Shown here one piece after another: positions 23,919-34,453 of a stretch of DNA of 64,000 bases. Source of the DNA: Beutenbergia cavernae DSM 12333 (GTDB taxonomy: Bacteria; Actinomycetota; Actinomycetes; Actinomycetales; Beutenbergiaceae); NCBI RefSeq assembly GCF_000023105.1, contig NC_012669.1, positions 3,597,025 to 3,661,024 of the forward strand. The letters run 5' to 3'. The notes beneath the pieces are model-generated. The model saw only the letters and a list, made by a program, of their open reading frames with translations, was not told the origin of the DNA and ran no database searches. Each line of letters starts with the position of its first letter. Within the stretch, counting starts at the first letter, position 1. Both the position numbers and the translations under genes were made by a program.

Positions 23919-24932
23919 TCAGAGCGCGGCCGGCAGCCCCAGCGACGCGAAGTGCTCGACGCCGATGAACGACGTGATGCCGGCGATCCGGTCGCCGCTC
24001 AGCGTGAGGACGTTGATCGACCAGGCGTCGTGCGGGCCGTCGGCGTCGTCGCGGCTCAGGTACGACGCCACGGCCGGCTGCCCGTTGGCACGCGTCACCC
24101 GGTGTCGCCAGAACCCGCACCGCGTCATCGGCACGCGTCGGGCGAAGTCCAGCACGCGATCGCGCCCGGAGTACCAGTGCGGCAGCGGCGGCATCGACCA
24201 CGTGACGTCCTCGGTGAGGAGCGCCGCGAGCGCCGCCGTGTCGCCGCGCTCGAACGCACCGGCGTAGTCGGTGACGACGGCGCGGAGCTCGGCGTCGTCG
24301 ATGGTGCGCAGCACCTGCGCCTGCGAACGCGGCGGCACGCGATCCGCCACCGTGCGGCGCGCACGCTGGAGCGCGCTGGTGACGGACGCCGTCGTCGTGT
24401 CCATCAGCTCGGCGATCTCGGCAGCGGAGAAGCCCAGCACGTCGAACAGCAGCAGCGCCGCCCGCTGGTTGCCGGGCAGGTGCTGGCACGCGGCGACGAA
24501 CGCGAGCTCGACGGCCTCCCGCTGCTCGTACCGGGCAGCCGGTTCCCGGCTCCCGGTCACGTCCGGATACGGCGTGAGCCATGGGACGTCGTCGCGCGGG
24601 ACGTCGTCGAGCACCGTGTGGTCGCTCGCCGGCCCGAGGTCCATCGGCAGCGCGCGACGACGGCGCCCGGCCACGGCGTCCAGGCACGTGCGCGTCGTCA
24701 CCGAGTACAGCCACGACCGCAACGAGCTGCGACCCTCGAACCGCGACAGGTGGCGCCACGCCCGCACCATGCCCTCCTGGAGCGCGTCGTCGGCGTCGTG
24801 CGCGGACCCGAGCATCCGGTAGCAGTGCGCGTGCAGCTCCCGTCGCAGCGGCGCGACGAGGCGGGTGAAGGCGTCGTCGTCCCCGGCGCGCGCGAGCGCG
24901 AGGTCGTCGGTGGCCGAGGAAACGTCCGTCAC
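23919..24932 (-). CDS. ECF sigma factor with SnoaL-like C-terminal domain
   Basis: A 337-residue group 4 sigma factor of the SigX5/SigG-type lineage. Region 2 is HCYRMLGSAHDADDALQEG and MVRAWRHLSRF (about 37-67), region 4 is LLLFDVLGFSAAEIAEL then TASVTSALQRARR (about 158-192), and a SnoaL-like domain follows (about 210-330, ending ISFI-type strand GITSFIGVEHFASLGLPA). In related ECFs this extra domain replaces a separate anti-sigma factor and tunes activity. No anti-sigma gene is adjacent. It is divergent from the alpha/beta hydrolase across 65 bp, which may be its target. Confidence 0.9.
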   Translation of the reverse strand: MTDVSSATDDLALARAGDDDAFTRLVAPLRRELHAHCYRMLGSAHDADDALQEGMVRAWRHLSRFEGRSSLRSWLYSVTTRTCLDAVAGRRRRALPMDLGPASDHTVLDDVPRDDVPWLTPYPDVTGSREPAARYEQREAVELAFVAACQHLPGNQRAALLLFDVLGFSAAEIAELMDTTTASVTSALQRARRTVADRVPPRSQAQVLRTIDDAELRAVVTDYAGAFERGDTAALAALLTEDVTWSMPPLPHWYSGRDRVLDFARRVPMTRCGFWRHRVTRANGQPAVASYLSRDDADGPHDAWSINVLTLSGDRIAGITSFIGVEHFASLGLPAAL

Positions 24933-24997
24933 AACCGATGATTCTGCCCGACGGCGTCGGTCCTACCTGGTGACAGCATCGAACCGAGGAGGAACCC

Positions 24998-25831
24998 ATG
25001 ACCGAGGCACGGACGACCCAGCCCGTCGCGAGCGACACGCTGCGCACTCCCGACGGCACCCTGTACTACGAGTCGCGCGGCTCCGGCCCGCTCGTGGCCC
25101 TCGTCGGCGCGCCGATGGACGCCGCCGCGTTCGCCCCGCTCGCCGACCTGCTGGCAGCCGATCACACGGTGCTCACCACGGACCCCCGCGGCGTCGGCCG
25201 CAGCGTCCTCGACGACCCCGGGCAGGACTCCACACCGGCGCTGCGCGCGGCGGACCTGGCCCGGCTCGTCGAGCATCTGGACGCCGGACCGGCCGCGGTC
25301 CTCGGGTCCAGCGGAGGGGCCGTGACGGCGCTCGCGCTCGTGGAGTCCCGGCCGGACCTCGTGACGGCGGCGATCGCCCACGAACCGCCGCTGGTCGAGC
25401 TCCTCCCCGACCGCGACGAGCTCCACGCCGGCACCCGCGAGCTCATCGCCACGTACGCGTCCGGCGACGTGCCAGGAGCATGGGGCCAGTTCCTGCGTCA
25501 GGCGAACATCTACATGCCCGACGAGCTCGTGGCGGAGATCTTCGCCGGCGAGCGCTCGGCGCAGACGGTGTCCGACCAGGACCACTGGTTCCACCACGAG
25601 CTGCTGGGGACGACGGCGTGGCGTCCCGACCTCGACGTGCTGCGCTCGGCCGCGACCCGGATCGTCATCGGGATCGGCGCCGACTCCGCCGGTCAGCTGT
25701 GCGACCGGGCGTCGCGAGCCCTGGGCTCGGAGCTCGGGCTGGAGCCGACGATCTTCCCGGGCGACCACACGGGCTTCGTGGACGACCCGGCGGCGTTCGC
25801 CGAGCGGCTGCGCGGCGTCCTGGCTGCGTGA
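24998..25831 (+). CDS. Alpha/beta hydrolase
   Basis: A 277-residue alpha/beta-hydrolase fold protein. The nucleophile elbow is GSSGGAV (Ser at about residue 106), the oxyanion-side motif is LVGAPMD rather than HGxP, and the catalytic His is in PGDHTGFVDDP near the C-terminus; an acid residue is expected in GIGADSAG. Substrate unknown. The ATG at 24998 follows GAGGAGGA. Its position opposite the ECF sigma gene suggests regulation by it. It converges on acuC with 3 bp between the stops. Confidence 0.85.
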   Translation: MTEARTTQPVASDTLRTPDGTLYYESRGSGPLVALVGAPMDAAAFAPLADLLAADHTVLTTDPRGVGRSVLDDPGQDSTPALRAADLARLVEHLDAGPAAVLGSSGGAVTALALVESRPDLVTAAIAHEPPLVELLPDRDELHAGTRELIATYASGDVPGAWGQFLRQANIYMPDELVAEIFAGERSAQTVSDQDHWFHHELLGTTAWRPDLDVLRSAATRIVIGIGADSAGQLCDRASRALGSELGLEPTIFPGDHTGFVDDPAAFAERLRGVLAA

Positions 25832-25834
25832 GGC

Positions 25835-27070
25835 TCAGAGCATCGGGTCGAGGCCGTGCGCCGGGAACACGGCGTTCCTCGTGGCGAGGACGACGCGGTC
25901 GACCGGGTCGTCGGGGTCGAAACCACGGCTCCACGGCACGTACTCGCCGCCGCCCTCACCGAGCGTCTCCGGCGCCGGCACCCGGCACAGCCGGGCGACC
26001 GTCTCGCGCCAGAGCGCCGGAGTGGGGGCGGCCGGGTCGACGCCGACGCCCGCGCTGACAGCGGTCAGCGCCGCCCACGCCCGGGGCACCACCTCGACGA
26101 CGGTGTAGCCGCCCCCGCCCGCGGCGAGCCAGCGGTCCTCCGCGCACTCGGCCGCGAGCCCCGCGACCAGCTCCGCCGCCGCGCGCTGGTGGTCGAGGGA
26201 GATCCGGAGGTTCGTCAACGGGTCGGAGCCGTGGCAGTCTGCGCCGTGCTGGCTGACGATCACGTCGGGCTCGAACGCCCGCACGAGCGGCGGGACGACC
26301 GCCTCGACGGCGCGCAGCCACGCCGGCCCGCGCGTGCCGGCCGGGAGCGGGATGTTGACGGCCGTGCCCTCGGCGCCGGCACCGCCCGTGTCGGTCGCGT
26401 AGCCCGTCCCGGGGAAGAGGGTCCGTCCGCTCTCGTGCACCGACACGGTCAGCACCCGCGGGTCGTCCCAGAACGCGCGCTCGACGCCGTCGCCGTGGTG
26501 CGCGTCGAGGTCGACGTACGCGACCCGGCGGGCGCCGGCGTCGAGCAGCCAGCGGATCGCGATCGCGAGGTCGTTGTACACGCAGAACCCCGCCGCGGCG
26601 CCGGGCATCGCGTGGTGCATGCCACCCGCGACGCTGACGGCGTGCGTCACCGGCGTCGTCCACACCGAGCGCGCGGCCGCCACCGACGCACCAACGATCC
26701 GCGCCGACGCCGAGTGGATCTCCCCGAAGATCGGTGTGTCGGTGGTCCCGAGCCCCCGCGCCGGGTCGGGGACGCCTGACTCGGCCGCCCGGACCGCGGC
26801 GATGTACTCGCGGTCGTGGACGGTGGCGAGGAGGTCGTCGTCGACGTCCGCCACGTCGATGACATCGACGACGGCGCCCGGGCCGTCGGTCAGGCCGAGC
26901 CGGTCCACGAGGTCCTTCGTCAGCGTGAGGCGCACGGGCGCCATCGGGTGCGCGGGGCCGAAGTCGTAACGGGGCAGGTCCTCGGACCACGCGAACCGTG
27001 AACGCGGCGTGCTCGCGGGAGCGGACCGGATCTCGGGCTCGGTCCCGGGCTCGAGGGCTGGCGCAGGCAT
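25835..27070 (-). CDS. acuC: AcuC-like class II/arginase-fold deacetylase
   Basis: A 411-residue histone-deacetylase-family enzyme, similar to AcuC that deacetylates acetyl-CoA synthetase. The Zn/catalytic motifs are GGMHHAMPGAAAGFCVYND (tandem His), YVDLDAHHGDGVE (metal Asp and His), and VSQHGADCHGSDPL plus AAGGGGYTV. A TTG at 27079 also opens the frame, but TAGGTT on the minus strand (27083-27078) lies 7 nt before the ATG at 27070, so the leaderless ATG is preferred. Protein deacetylation of AMP-forming synthetases is the likely role, and polyamine deacetylation is an alternative. Confidence 0.9.
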   Translation of the reverse strand: MPAPALEPGTEPEIRSAPASTPRSRFAWSEDLPRYDFGPAHPMAPVRLTLTKDLVDRLGLTDGPGAVVDVIDVADVDDDLLATVHDREYIAAVRAAESGVPDPARGLGTTDTPIFGEIHSASARIVGASVAAARSVWTTPVTHAVSVAGGMHHAMPGAAAGFCVYNDLAIAIRWLLDAGARRVAYVDLDAHHGDGVERAFWDDPRVLTVSVHESGRTLFPGTGYATDTGGAGAEGTAVNIPLPAGTRGPAWLRAVEAVVPPLVRAFEPDVIVSQHGADCHGSDPLTNLRISLDHQRAAAELVAGLAAECAEDRWLAAGGGGYTVVEVVPRAWAALTAVSAGVGVDPAAPTPALWRETVARLCRVPAPETLGEGGGEYVPWSRGFDPDDPVDRVVLATRNAVFPAHGLDPML

Positions 27071-27183
27071 GGGGTCCAACCTAACTCGCGTGGTGGGCCG
27101 CGCCGACGGGCCAGCCGTGCCACAGTAGGCCGGGCCGCCGCCGGGTGGCCCGCGACGACGGAGAGCAGACGTGGAGGGCAGGC

Positions 27184-28554
27184 GTGGAGGTCCCGGCCGT
27201 GCTGCAGGCCGCGCGCGACACCGTCGACCGTGTCGCCCGCCGCTCCCCCGCCAGGCTGGCGCTCGCGACGTTCGCGTCGGTCGTCGCCATCGCGACGGCG
27301 CTGCTCTCGCTGCCCGCGGCGACGACGACGGGCGAGCGTGCCCCGTTCGCCGACGCCGTGTTCACGGCGACGTCCGCCGTCTGCGTCACCGGTCTGGTGT
27401 CGGTGGACACGGCCACGTTCTGGTCGCCGTTCGGGCAGGTCGTCATCATGATCGCCATCCAGATCGGCGGGCTGGGCGTGATGACGCTCGCGTCGATCCT
27501 CGGCCTGGCGGTCTCGCGGCGGATCGGTCTCACGCAGCGGCTCCTCACGGCGTCGGAGACGAAGACGACGCGGCTCGGCGAGGTCGGCAGCCTCATCAGG
27601 GCCGTCATCGCCGCCTCGCTGACGCTCGAGATCCTGCTGGCCCTCGTGCTCGTGCCCCGGTTCCTGACGCTCGGCGAGGAGCTCGGGCAGGCGATGTGGC
27701 ACGGCTCGTTCCTCGCGGTGTCGACGTTCAACAACGCCGGGTTCGTCATCATCGAGGGCGGCATGTCGCCGTACGTCGGCGACTGGTGGATGTGCCTGCC
27801 GATCATCGTCGGGACGTTCATCGGCGCCGTCGGCTTCCCCGTGATCCTCAACGTCGCGCAGGCCTGGCGGCGCCCCCGCCGGTTCACGCTGCACACGAAG
27901 CTGACGCTGACGACGCACGCCGCCCTCGCCGCCACCTCCGTGCTCATCATCGGCGGGTTCGAGTGGTTCAACGACCGCACGTTCGGTGGGCTGCCGGTCG
28001 CCGACCGCATCCTGGCGTCGCTGTTCGCGGGCATCATGCCCCGGTCCAGCGGGTTCTCGACGGTCGACGTCGGCGAGATGCGCGAGGCGACGTGGTTCAT
28101 GACCGACGCGCTGATGTTCGTCGGCGGCGGCAGCGCGTCGACGGCGGGCGGCATCAAGGTCTCGACGCTCGCCGTCATGCTCCTCGCGATCGTGGCCGAG
28201 GCCCGTGGTGATCGCGACGTCGAGGCGTTCGGACGCCGGATCGACCGAGCGACCCTTCGCCTCGCCGTCGCCGTCTCGTTCATCGGCGCGACCCTCGTCG
28301 GCATCGCGACGCTGGCGCTGTTGACGATCACCGACCTCCCGCTCGATGTCATCCTCTTCGAGGTGATCTCGGCGTTCGCCACGTGCGGGCTGTCGACGGG
28401 CATCACGCCGACCCTGCCCGACTCCGCCCACTACGTGCTGAGCGCGTTGATGTTCGCCGGACGCACCGGCACCATGACACTCGCGGCCGCACTGGCGCTG
28501 CGCAGCAGGCGCAGGGTCATCCGGCTGCCCGACGAGAGGCCGATCATTGGCTGA
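27184..28554 (+). CDS. TrkH/KtrB-type potassium transporter
   Basis: A 456-residue membrane subunit for K+ uptake. Four pore repeats are visible; the clearest selectivity segments are TSAVCVTGLVSVDT, STFNNAGFVIIEGG, RSSGFSTVDVGEM and SAFATCGLSTGITP, each with the conserved Gly. The GTG at 27184 follows GGAGGG at good spacing; the GTG at 27145 is an alternative giving 13 extra residues. The stop overlaps the TrkA-like gene by 8 bp, so the pair is one operon and one complex. KtrB is a better comparison than E. coli TrkH because only about eight helices are present. Confidence 0.9.
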   Translation: MEVPAVLQAARDTVDRVARRSPARLALATFASVVAIATALLSLPAATTTGERAPFADAVFTATSAVCVTGLVSVDTATFWSPFGQVVIMIAIQIGGLGVMTLASILGLAVSRRIGLTQRLLTASETKTTRLGEVGSLIRAVIAASLTLEILLALVLVPRFLTLGEELGQAMWHGSFLAVSTFNNAGFVIIEGGMSPYVGDWWMCLPIIVGTFIGAVGFPVILNVAQAWRRPRRFTLHTKLTLTTHAALAATSVLIIGGFEWFNDRTFGGLPVADRILASLFAGIMPRSSGFSTVDVGEMREATWFMTDALMFVGGGSASTAGGIKVSTLAVMLLAIVAEARGDRDVEAFGRRIDRATLRLAVAVSFIGATLVGIATLALLTITDLPLDVILFEVISAFATCGLSTGITPTLPDSAHYVLSALMFAGRTGTMTLAAALALRSRRRVIRLPDERPIIG

Positions 28555-29239
28555 GCCCAGCCCCACTCCCCGCGAGAAGCGCAGCGCGGCCGACGAACGC
28601 TCGATCCTCGTCATCGGGCTGGGCCGGTTCGGATCCGCGCTGGCCGTCACGCTCGAGACGCTCGACCGCACCGTCCTCGGCGTCGAGAAGGATCCCGACC
28701 TCATCCAGGCGTGGTCCGGCCGCCTCCCGCTCGTCGAGGCGGACGCCACCAACCCCGAGGCGCTCGAGCAGCTGGGGGCGCGGGACTTCGGCACCGTCGT
28801 CGTCGGCGTCGGCACGGAGCTCGAGGCGAGCGTCCTCATCACGGGCAACCTCGTCGACATCGGCACACCCCAGATCTGGGCGAAGGCCGTGTCCGCGGAG
28901 CACGGCCGCATCCTGCGCCGGATCGGAGCGCACCACGTCGTGTACCCGGAGTACGACGCCGGGCAACGTGTGGCTCACCTCGTCTCCGGCAAGATGCTCG
29001 ACTACATCGAGATGGAGGACGGCTTCACCATCGTCAAGATGCGGCCGCCGCGCGAGATCCAGGGGTTCACCGTCGGCCAGTCGCAGGTGCGCAAGAAGTA
29101 CGGCGTGACGATCATCGGCGTGAAGACGCCGGGCCACCCGTTCGAGTACGCCACCGACGAGACCCGGATCGACGCCGAGGACCTCGTCATCGTGTCCGGG
29201 GACACCACGCTGCTGGAGCGGTTCGCGGCGCGGCCCTGA
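28547..29239 (+). CDS. TrkA/KtrA-type potassium uptake regulatory subunit
   Basis: A 230-residue cytoplasmic gating ring subunit. The N-terminal RCK/Rossmann domain carries the nucleotide motif VIGLGRFGSAL (about 22-32) with the acidic residue at the end of the second strand in LGVEKD, and the C-terminal RCK_C domain (about 145-230) is the second ligand site. It starts at a TTG at 28547, inside the end of the transporter gene, preceded by GAGAGG. ATP/ADP or c-di-AMP binding is known in the family; the disA gene in this window would supply c-di-AMP. Confidence 0.9.
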   Translation: MAEPSPTPREKRSAADERSILVIGLGRFGSALAVTLETLDRTVLGVEKDPDLIQAWSGRLPLVEADATNPEALEQLGARDFGTVVVGVGTELEASVLITGNLVDIGTPQIWAKAVSAEHGRILRRIGAHHVVYPEYDAGQRVAHLVSGKMLDYIEMEDGFTIVKMRPPREIQGFTVGQSQVRKKYGVTIIGVKTPGHPFEYATDETRIDAEDLVIVSGDTTLLERFAARP

Positions 29240-29265
29240 GGCCGAACCTGGCCGCACCGGCCTCA
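29237..29265. terminator. Terminator formed around two convergent stop codons
   Basis: The 7-bp stem TGAGGCC/GGCCTCA starts with the trkA stop TGA and ends with the complement of the dehydrogenase stop; the loop is 15 nt. It can act in both directions. Confidence 0.45.
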
Positions 29266-30273
29266 GTCGAGGCCGATGACGACCTTGAGCCCGGTGCGCT
29301 CGACCGCCTCGGCGAACGCGCGCGGCGCCTCGTCGAGCGGGATGCGCGCCGACACCAGCGAGCGGACGTCCACGATCCCCGTCTCGGCGAGGCGGATCGC
29401 GCGCGGGTACATCTCCTTCATCCGCCGCACGAGCAGGAACGTCAGGCCCTTGCGGCGGGCCGTCGACGCCGTGAACGTGGACGTGTCGTCGTCCGGGATC
29501 CCAGCGAGCACCACGCGGGCGCCGGGCTTCACGAGGCGCATCGACGTCTCGATCGCGTCGTTCGTGCCGGCGACCTCGAACGCCACGTCCACGCCGAGCT
29601 CTCCGGCCCCGAGCTCGGCGACGTCGATCGCGGCGGCCTCCTGGGGCGTGAGCGCGAGGTCGGCGCCGTACCGGAGGGCGGCCTCGCGGCGGTGCGCCAG
29701 CGGCTCGACGGCGATGACGCGGCCGCCCGCGAAGTGCCGGGCCAACTGCACGAGCAGCAGGCCGATCGGGCCGGTCCCGACGACGACGACGTCGGACGCC
29801 GCGCGCACGTGAGCGAGGTCCCAGGCGTGCAGGGCCACCCCGAGCGGCTCGAGCACCGCGCCGTCGGCGCCGGTCATGCCGTCCGGGAGCGGGAAGAGGC
29901 GGTCCGTCGGCCACGCGAGCAGCTCCTGCAGCCCGCCGTCCAGCGCACCGTGCCCGGAGAACCGCACCGTCGGGCAGAGGTTGACCTCGCCCTCCAGGCA
30001 CATCTCGCACCGCCCGCACGGGATGGCGGGGTCGACGGCGACGAGCCGGCCCGCGTACGGCCCGTCCTGCGCGATCCCGGCCTGCTCGTGCCCGGGCACG
30101 ATCGGCCGGGTCAGCCGCGCGTCGCCGATACCGCCTTCGCTGAACCAGTGCAGGTCGCTCCCGCACAGACCGACGTCGGTCATCCGGACCAGCGTGAAGC
30201 CCTCCGGGACCTCGGGGTCGGGACCTTCCTCGAGTCGCAGGTCCCCGACTCCGTGCAGAACGGCGCGGCGCAT
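29263..30273 (-). CDS. Zinc-dependent polyol-type dehydrogenase (MDR family)
   Basis: A 336-residue medium-chain dehydrogenase. Catalytic Zn ligands are in GLCGSDLHW and GHEQAG; the structural zinc site is CGRCEMCLEGEVNLC; the NAD(P) site is VVGTGPIGLLL. It resembles sorbitol, xylitol or threonine dehydrogenases. It is the last gene of the ara operon, 2 bp after araA, so oxidation of a pentitol or arabinose-related polyol is a reasonable inference. A long frame joining it to araA by reading upstream is spurious. Confidence 0.85.
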   Translation of the reverse strand: MRRAVLHGVGDLRLEEGPDPEVPEGFTLVRMTDVGLCGSDLHWFSEGGIGDARLTRPIVPGHEQAGIAQDGPYAGRLVAVDPAIPCGRCEMCLEGEVNLCPTVRFSGHGALDGGLQELLAWPTDRLFPLPDGMTGADGAVLEPLGVALHAWDLAHVRAASDVVVVGTGPIGLLLVQLARHFAGGRVIAVEPLAHRREAALRYGADLALTPQEAAAIDVAELGAGELGVDVAFEVAGTNDAIETSMRLVKPGARVVLAGIPDDDTSTFTASTARRKGLTFLLVRRMKEMYPRAIRLAETGIVDVRSLVSARIPLDEAPRAFAEAVERTGLKVVIGLD

Positions 30274-30275
30274 CG

Positions 30276-31823
30276 TCACATCCCTTGGGCGAGGCGGTAG
30301 TAGGCGGCGTTCCACCGTAGTTCCTTGCGCAGCTCGCGCAGCCGCGTGTCTCGGTCGATGAGCACGAGCTCGGTGCGGGCGATCTCGGCGAAGTCCTCCC
30401 ACGCCTCGGCGCCGACCGCCGTGGTGAGCACGGTGTGGTGCGCCCCGCCGGCCGTCAGCCACGCCTGGGCCGACGTCGCGAAGTCCGGCTCCGGGACCCA
30501 CACGGCCGAGGCCACGGGAAGGTTCGGCAGCGGGGCGTCCGGGCCGACGACGTCGACGACGTTCGCCACAAGACGAAAGCGCTCGCGCAGGTCGGCGAGC
30601 GAGACGACGATGCCCGGGCCGGGGTCGGTGTCGAACACGAGGCGCACCGGGTCCTCGCGCCCGCCGATGCCGAGCGGGTGGATCTCGACGCGCGGCTTCG
30701 CCGTCGTCAGCGACGGGCAGATCTCGAGCATGTGGGCGCCGAGGATCTTCTCCTCCCCCGGCGTCAGGTGGTACGTGTAGTCCTCCATGAGGGAGGCGCC
30801 GCCGGGCAGCCCGTGGCCCATGACCTTCGCGGCGCGCACGAGCACCGCCGTCTTCCAGTCGCCCTCGGCGCCGAAGCCGTAGCCGTCCGCCATGAGGCGC
30901 TGCACGGCGAGCCCCGGGAGCTGCCGCAGCCCGCCGAGGTCCTCGAAGTTCGTGGTGAACGCGCCGAACCCACCCTCCGCGAGGAACGTGCGCAGGCCGG
31001 CCTCGATGCGGGCGGCGTAGCGCAGGGACTCGTGCCGCTCGCCGCCGCGGCGCAGCTCGGGGGCGACGTCGTAGGCCAGCTCGTACTCGGCGGCGAGCGC
31101 GTTGACGATGCCCTCGGGTGCGGCGTCGACCCGCTCCACCAGGTCGTTCACGCCCCACGTGTTGACCTGGACGCCGAAGACCCGCTCCGCCTCCGTCTTG
31201 TCACCCTCGGTGACGGCGACGAACCGCATGTTGTCGCCGAACCGGGCGAGCTTGAGCCCGCGCACGTGCGCCCACGCCGTCGCCGCCCGCGCCCACGTGC
31301 CGACCTCGCTGCGCACCCGCGCGTCGGACGCGTGCCCGACCACCGTCTTGCGGGCCACGCCGAGCCGCGTCGCGACGTACGCGAACTCGCGGTCCCCGTG
31401 CGCGGCCTGGTTGAGGTTCATGAAGTCCATGTCGATGTCGGCCCACGGGAGGCCGACGTTCGCCTGCGTGTGCAGGTGCAGCAGCGGCGTCCGCAGCGCG
31501 TCCAGCCCGGTGATCCACATCTTCGCCGGGGAGAACGTGTGCATCCACGCGATGACGCCGACGCACGCCGGGTCCGCGTTCGCCTCGTCCGCGATGCGCC
31601 GGATCGCCTCGGTGTCCGTGAGCACCGGCTTGGCGACGATCCGCACCGGGATCTCGGCGGCGTCGTCGAGCGTCGCAATGATCGATCCCGACTGGGAGGC
31701 CACCTGCTCGAGCACCTCCGGCCCGTACAGGTGCTGGCTGCCGGTGAGGAACCAGATCTCACGACCGGCGAACGGGTCCTGGGCGGTCGGGTCGGTGGCG
31801 GGCACCGCGGGTGACGCTGTCAT
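30276..31823 (-). CDS. araA: L-arabinose isomerase
   Basis: A 515-residue isomerase converting L-arabinose to L-ribulose. Family motifs are [17 protein letters not shown] at the N-terminus, [34 protein letters not shown], and the Mn-binding His/Glu sites in [24 protein letters not shown] and [10 protein letters not shown]. Length and motifs are complete. The ATG at 31823 overlaps the araD stop by 4 bp, and the polyol dehydrogenase gene follows after 2 bp. It is expected to be repressed from the operator upstream of araB. Confidence 0.97.
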   Translation of the reverse strand: MTASPAVPATDPTAQDPFAGREIWFLTGSQHLYGPEVLEQVASQSGSIIATLDDAAEIPVRIVAKPVLTDTEAIRRIADEANADPACVGVIAWMHTFSPAKMWITGLDALRTPLLHLHTQANVGLPWADIDMDFMNLNQAAHGDREFAYVATRLGVARKTVVGHASDARVRSEVGTWARAATAWAHVRGLKLARFGDNMRFVAVTEGDKTEAERVFGVQVNTWGVNDLVERVDAAPEGIVNALAAEYELAYDVAPELRRGGERHESLRYAARIEAGLRTFLAEGGFGAFTTNFEDLGGLRQLPGLAVQRLMADGYGFGAEGDWKTAVLVRAAKVMGHGLPGGASLMEDYTYHLTPGEEKILGAHMLEICPSLTTAKPRVEIHPLGIGGREDPVRLVFDTDPGPGIVVSLADLRERFRLVANVVDVVGPDAPLPNLPVASAVWVPEPDFATSAQAWLTAGGAHHTVLTTAVGAEAWEDFAEIARTELVLIDRDTRLRELRKELRWNAAYYRLAQGM

Positions 31824-32530
31824 CGCTGTCCTTCGTGTTGGCCGTAGACGTTCTGGTAGCGCGCGTACAGGGAGTCGACGTCGCTCTGGTCGACGGGGTG
31901 CGGGTCGCCGAGCTGCCGCGCGATGTGCACGGTGCGCGCGACCTCCTCGCACATCACGGCGGCCTTGACGGCGGCCCGCGCGTCGGCGCCGATGGTGAAC
32001 GGTCCGTGGTTCGCCATGAGGACGGCCGGGCTGCGGGAGGAGCGCAGCGTCTCGACGATCCCCCGGCCGATGGAGTCGTCGCCGATGAGCGCGAACGGGC
32101 CGATCGGGATCTCGCCGCCGAACTCGTCGGCCATCATCGTGAGCACGCACGGCACGGGCTCGCGACGCGCGGCCCAGGCCGTCGCGTACGTCGAGTGCGT
32201 GTGCACGACGCCGCCGACGTCGCGCATGTGGCGATACACGTACGCGTGGGCGGCGGTGTCGGACGACGGCGACCGGTCGCCGTCGAGCAGCTCGCCGTCC
32301 AGGTCGCACACGACCATCGCCTCCGGCGTGAGGTCGTCGTAGGAGACGCCGGACGGCTTGATGACGAGGAGGTCGCTGCCGCCGCTCGCGTCGGTCTCGT
32401 CGCGCACGCGCTCGGAGACGTTCCCGGCGGTCCACACCACGAGGCCGTAGCGCGGCAGCTCGGCGTGCAGGGCGGCGACGCGGACGCGGGCGGCGGCGAC
32501 GACGTCGGCCAGGTGGGCGGGGACGCTCAT
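31820..32530 (-). CDS. araD: L-ribulose-5-phosphate 4-epimerase
   Basis: A 236-residue class II aldolase-like epimerase making D-xylulose 5-phosphate for the pentose phosphate pathway. Motifs are [29 protein letters not shown], the metal His pair in [13 protein letters not shown] and a third His in [11 protein letters not shown]. It overlaps araB upstream and araA downstream by 4 bp each, so translation of the three is coupled. The start is the ATG at 32530. Confidence 0.96.
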   Translation of the reverse strand: MSVPAHLADVVAAARVRVAALHAELPRYGLVVWTAGNVSERVRDETDASGGSDLLVIKPSGVSYDDLTPEAMVVCDLDGELLDGDRSPSSDTAAHAYVYRHMRDVGGVVHTHSTYATAWAARREPVPCVLTMMADEFGGEIPIGPFALIGDDSIGRGIVETLRSSRSPAVLMANHGPFTIGADARAAVKAAVMCEEVARTVHIARQLGDPHPVDQSDVDSLYARYQNVYGQHEGQR

Positions 32531-34323
32531 CGAGCGGCCTCGACGGCTGCGTCCGCCGGCGCCGAGCCGCCCTGCGCCGAGGCGACCCGCGCCTCGTGCG
32601 CGTCCCGGCGGATCGCCTTGAGGCGGTGCATGACGTCGTTCTCGCCGCGGCCGAAGTAGTCGTGCAGTCGGCGGTACTCGGCGAACAGGACGTCGTAGCG
32701 GGCGGTGGCCTCGGCGTCGGGCAGGTAGGCGTCCCGCGTCCGCCCACCCATCGCTCCCCCGGCCGCCGCGACGTCCGGGTACGCCCCGGCCGCGACCGCC
32801 GCATGGATCGCCGAGCCGAGGGCCGGGCCCTGCTCGGACGTGATCGTCGAGAGCGGGAGTCCTGTCACGTCGGAGTACATCTGCATGAGGAACGCGTTCT
32901 TGAGCAGGCCACCGGCCACGACGAGCTCGGTCACCCCGACGCCCGCCTCCGCGAAGGCCTCGATGATGACGCGGGTGCCGAACGCCGTCGCCTCGAGGAG
33001 CGCCCGGTACGTCTCGTCCGGGCGGGTGGCGAGCGTCTGGCCGACGACGACGCCGGACAGGTTGCCGTCGACGAGGACCGAACGGTTGCCGGAGTGCCAG
33101 TCGAGCGCGACGAGCCCGTGCTCGCCGATCTCCTGGGCGGCGGCGCGCTCGGTGAGCACGTCGTGCACGGAGACGCCGCGGGCCGTCGCCTCCTCGGCGA
33201 CCTCGGCCGGTACGTGCGTGGCGGTGTACCAGGCGAAGATGTCGCCGACGCCGCTCTGCCCGGCCTCGTACCCGAACAGGCCGTCCACGATGCCGCCGTC
33301 CACCACGCCGCACATGCCCTGCACGGCGTGCACCTGCGGCGCGTTCGTCATGTGGCACGTCGAGGTACCCATGATCATCGTCATGAGGCCGGGCTCGAGG
33401 GCGTCCGCGGCCGGGACCGTGACGTGGGCGTCGACGTTGCCGGCGGCGACGGCGATGCCCTCCGGCAGCCCTGTCCACGCGGCGGCCTCCGCCGTCAGGC
33501 CGCCCGCGCGGGCACCGAGCGGGATGATCTCGCCCGCGAGCTTGTCCGTGACGAAGCCCGGGAAGCCGGGGTTGAGCGCGGCGAGGAACTCCGGGTCCGG
33601 GTAGTGGCCGTCCTGGAGGATGCCCTTGTAGCCGGCCGTGCAGGCGTTCCGGTCCCGGCTGCCGGACAGCTGCCACACGATCCAGTCGGCCGCCTCGACG
33701 AAGTGCGTCATCTCGGCGTACAGCTCCGGGTCCTCCTCGAGCAGCTGCAGCCCCTTCGCGAACTGCCACTCGCTGGAGATCGCCCCGCCGTAGCGGGCGA
33801 GCCACGACTCGCCGCGCTCGCGGGCGAGGTCGTTGATGCGGTCGGCCTGCCCCTGCGCGGCGTGGTGCTTCCAGAGCTTGACGTAGGCGTGCGGCCGGTC
33901 GGGGTGCACGTCGCTCAGCGGGGTGCCGTCCGCGAGCGTCGGGACCATCGTGCAGGCCGTGAAGTCGGTGCCGATGCCGACGACGGCGCTCGGGTCGATC
34001 CCCGCGGCGCTGACGGCCGCGGGGACTGCCTGCTTGAGCACGTCGATGTAGTCGCCCGGCACCTGGAGCGCCCACTCCGGGGGCAGCGGCGTGCCGTCCG
34101 GCAGGGCGCGGTCGAGGACGGCGTGCGCGTACTCGTGGACGGCAGTGGCGAGCTCGGCGCCGTCGCGCACGCGGACGACGACGGCCCGGCCGGACAGGGT
34201 GCCGAAGTCGACCCCGACGACGTACGTCTCGTCGGGTGCCCGGCTCGGCGCCGGCGTGCCGGGCGACCGGTCCGAGGCGGCCGGCGTGGCGGGGTCGGGA
34301 GCCCTGTGCTCGGACGACGTCAT
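32527..34323 (-). CDS. araB: Ribulokinase
   Basis: A 598-residue FGGY-family kinase phosphorylating L-ribulose. The ATP-binding start is [18 protein letters not shown] (about residues 31-48), the substrate motif is [11 protein letters not shown], and FGGY signature regions are [18 protein letters not shown] and [20 protein letters not shown]. The N-terminal 30 residues are a Pro/Ser/Asp-rich extension not present in E. coli AraB. It is the first gene of araB-araD-araA-dehydrogenase. AGGAGA precedes the ATG at 34323, and a LacI-type operator sits at 34410-34423. Confidence 0.96.
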   Translation of the reverse strand: MTSSEHRAPDPATPAASDRSPGTPAPSRAPDETYVVGVDFGTLSGRAVVVRVRDGAELATAVHEYAHAVLDRALPDGTPLPPEWALQVPGDYIDVLKQAVPAAVSAAGIDPSAVVGIGTDFTACTMVPTLADGTPLSDVHPDRPHAYVKLWKHHAAQGQADRINDLARERGESWLARYGGAISSEWQFAKGLQLLEEDPELYAEMTHFVEAADWIVWQLSGSRDRNACTAGYKGILQDGHYPDPEFLAALNPGFPGFVTDKLAGEIIPLGARAGGLTAEAAAWTGLPEGIAVAAGNVDAHVTVPAADALEPGLMTMIMGTSTCHMTNAPQVHAVQGMCGVVDGGIVDGLFGYEAGQSGVGDIFAWYTATHVPAEVAEEATARGVSVHDVLTERAAAQEIGEHGLVALDWHSGNRSVLVDGNLSGVVVGQTLATRPDETYRALLEATAFGTRVIIEAFAEAGVGVTELVVAGGLLKNAFLMQMYSDVTGLPLSTITSEQGPALGSAIHAAVAAGAYPDVAAAGGAMGGRTRDAYLPDAEATARYDVLFAEYRRLHDYFGRGENDVMHRLKAIRRDAHEARVASAQGGSAPADAAVEAAR

Positions 34324-34398
34324 CGTGGTCTCTCCTGGATCGACTGACTGGGGCGGCTCCGGCGCTCGCGGACACCGTGGTTCGCTGGCCGGCTGCTC

Positions 34399-34423
34399 AC
34401 CCTATCGGATGTGAACGTTAACA
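34399..34423 (-). promoter_or_regulatory. araB promoter and LacI-type operator
   Basis: On the minus strand a TAGGGT -10 (34404-34399) is preceded by TGTGAACGTTAACA (34410-34423), a palindrome with one mismatched pair around a central CG. It lies in the spacer between -10 and -35, so a bound repressor would block RNA polymerase. The likely ligand-responsive regulator is the LacI protein encoded at 34816-35853. Confidence 0.65.
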
Positions 34424-34453
34424 CTTCGCGAGCGGACGGCCCTCGGCGATCGG

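Noticed and set aside
32596-34347. 583-residue rightward frame opposite araB
   Set aside because: Shadow of a clear ribulokinase gene.
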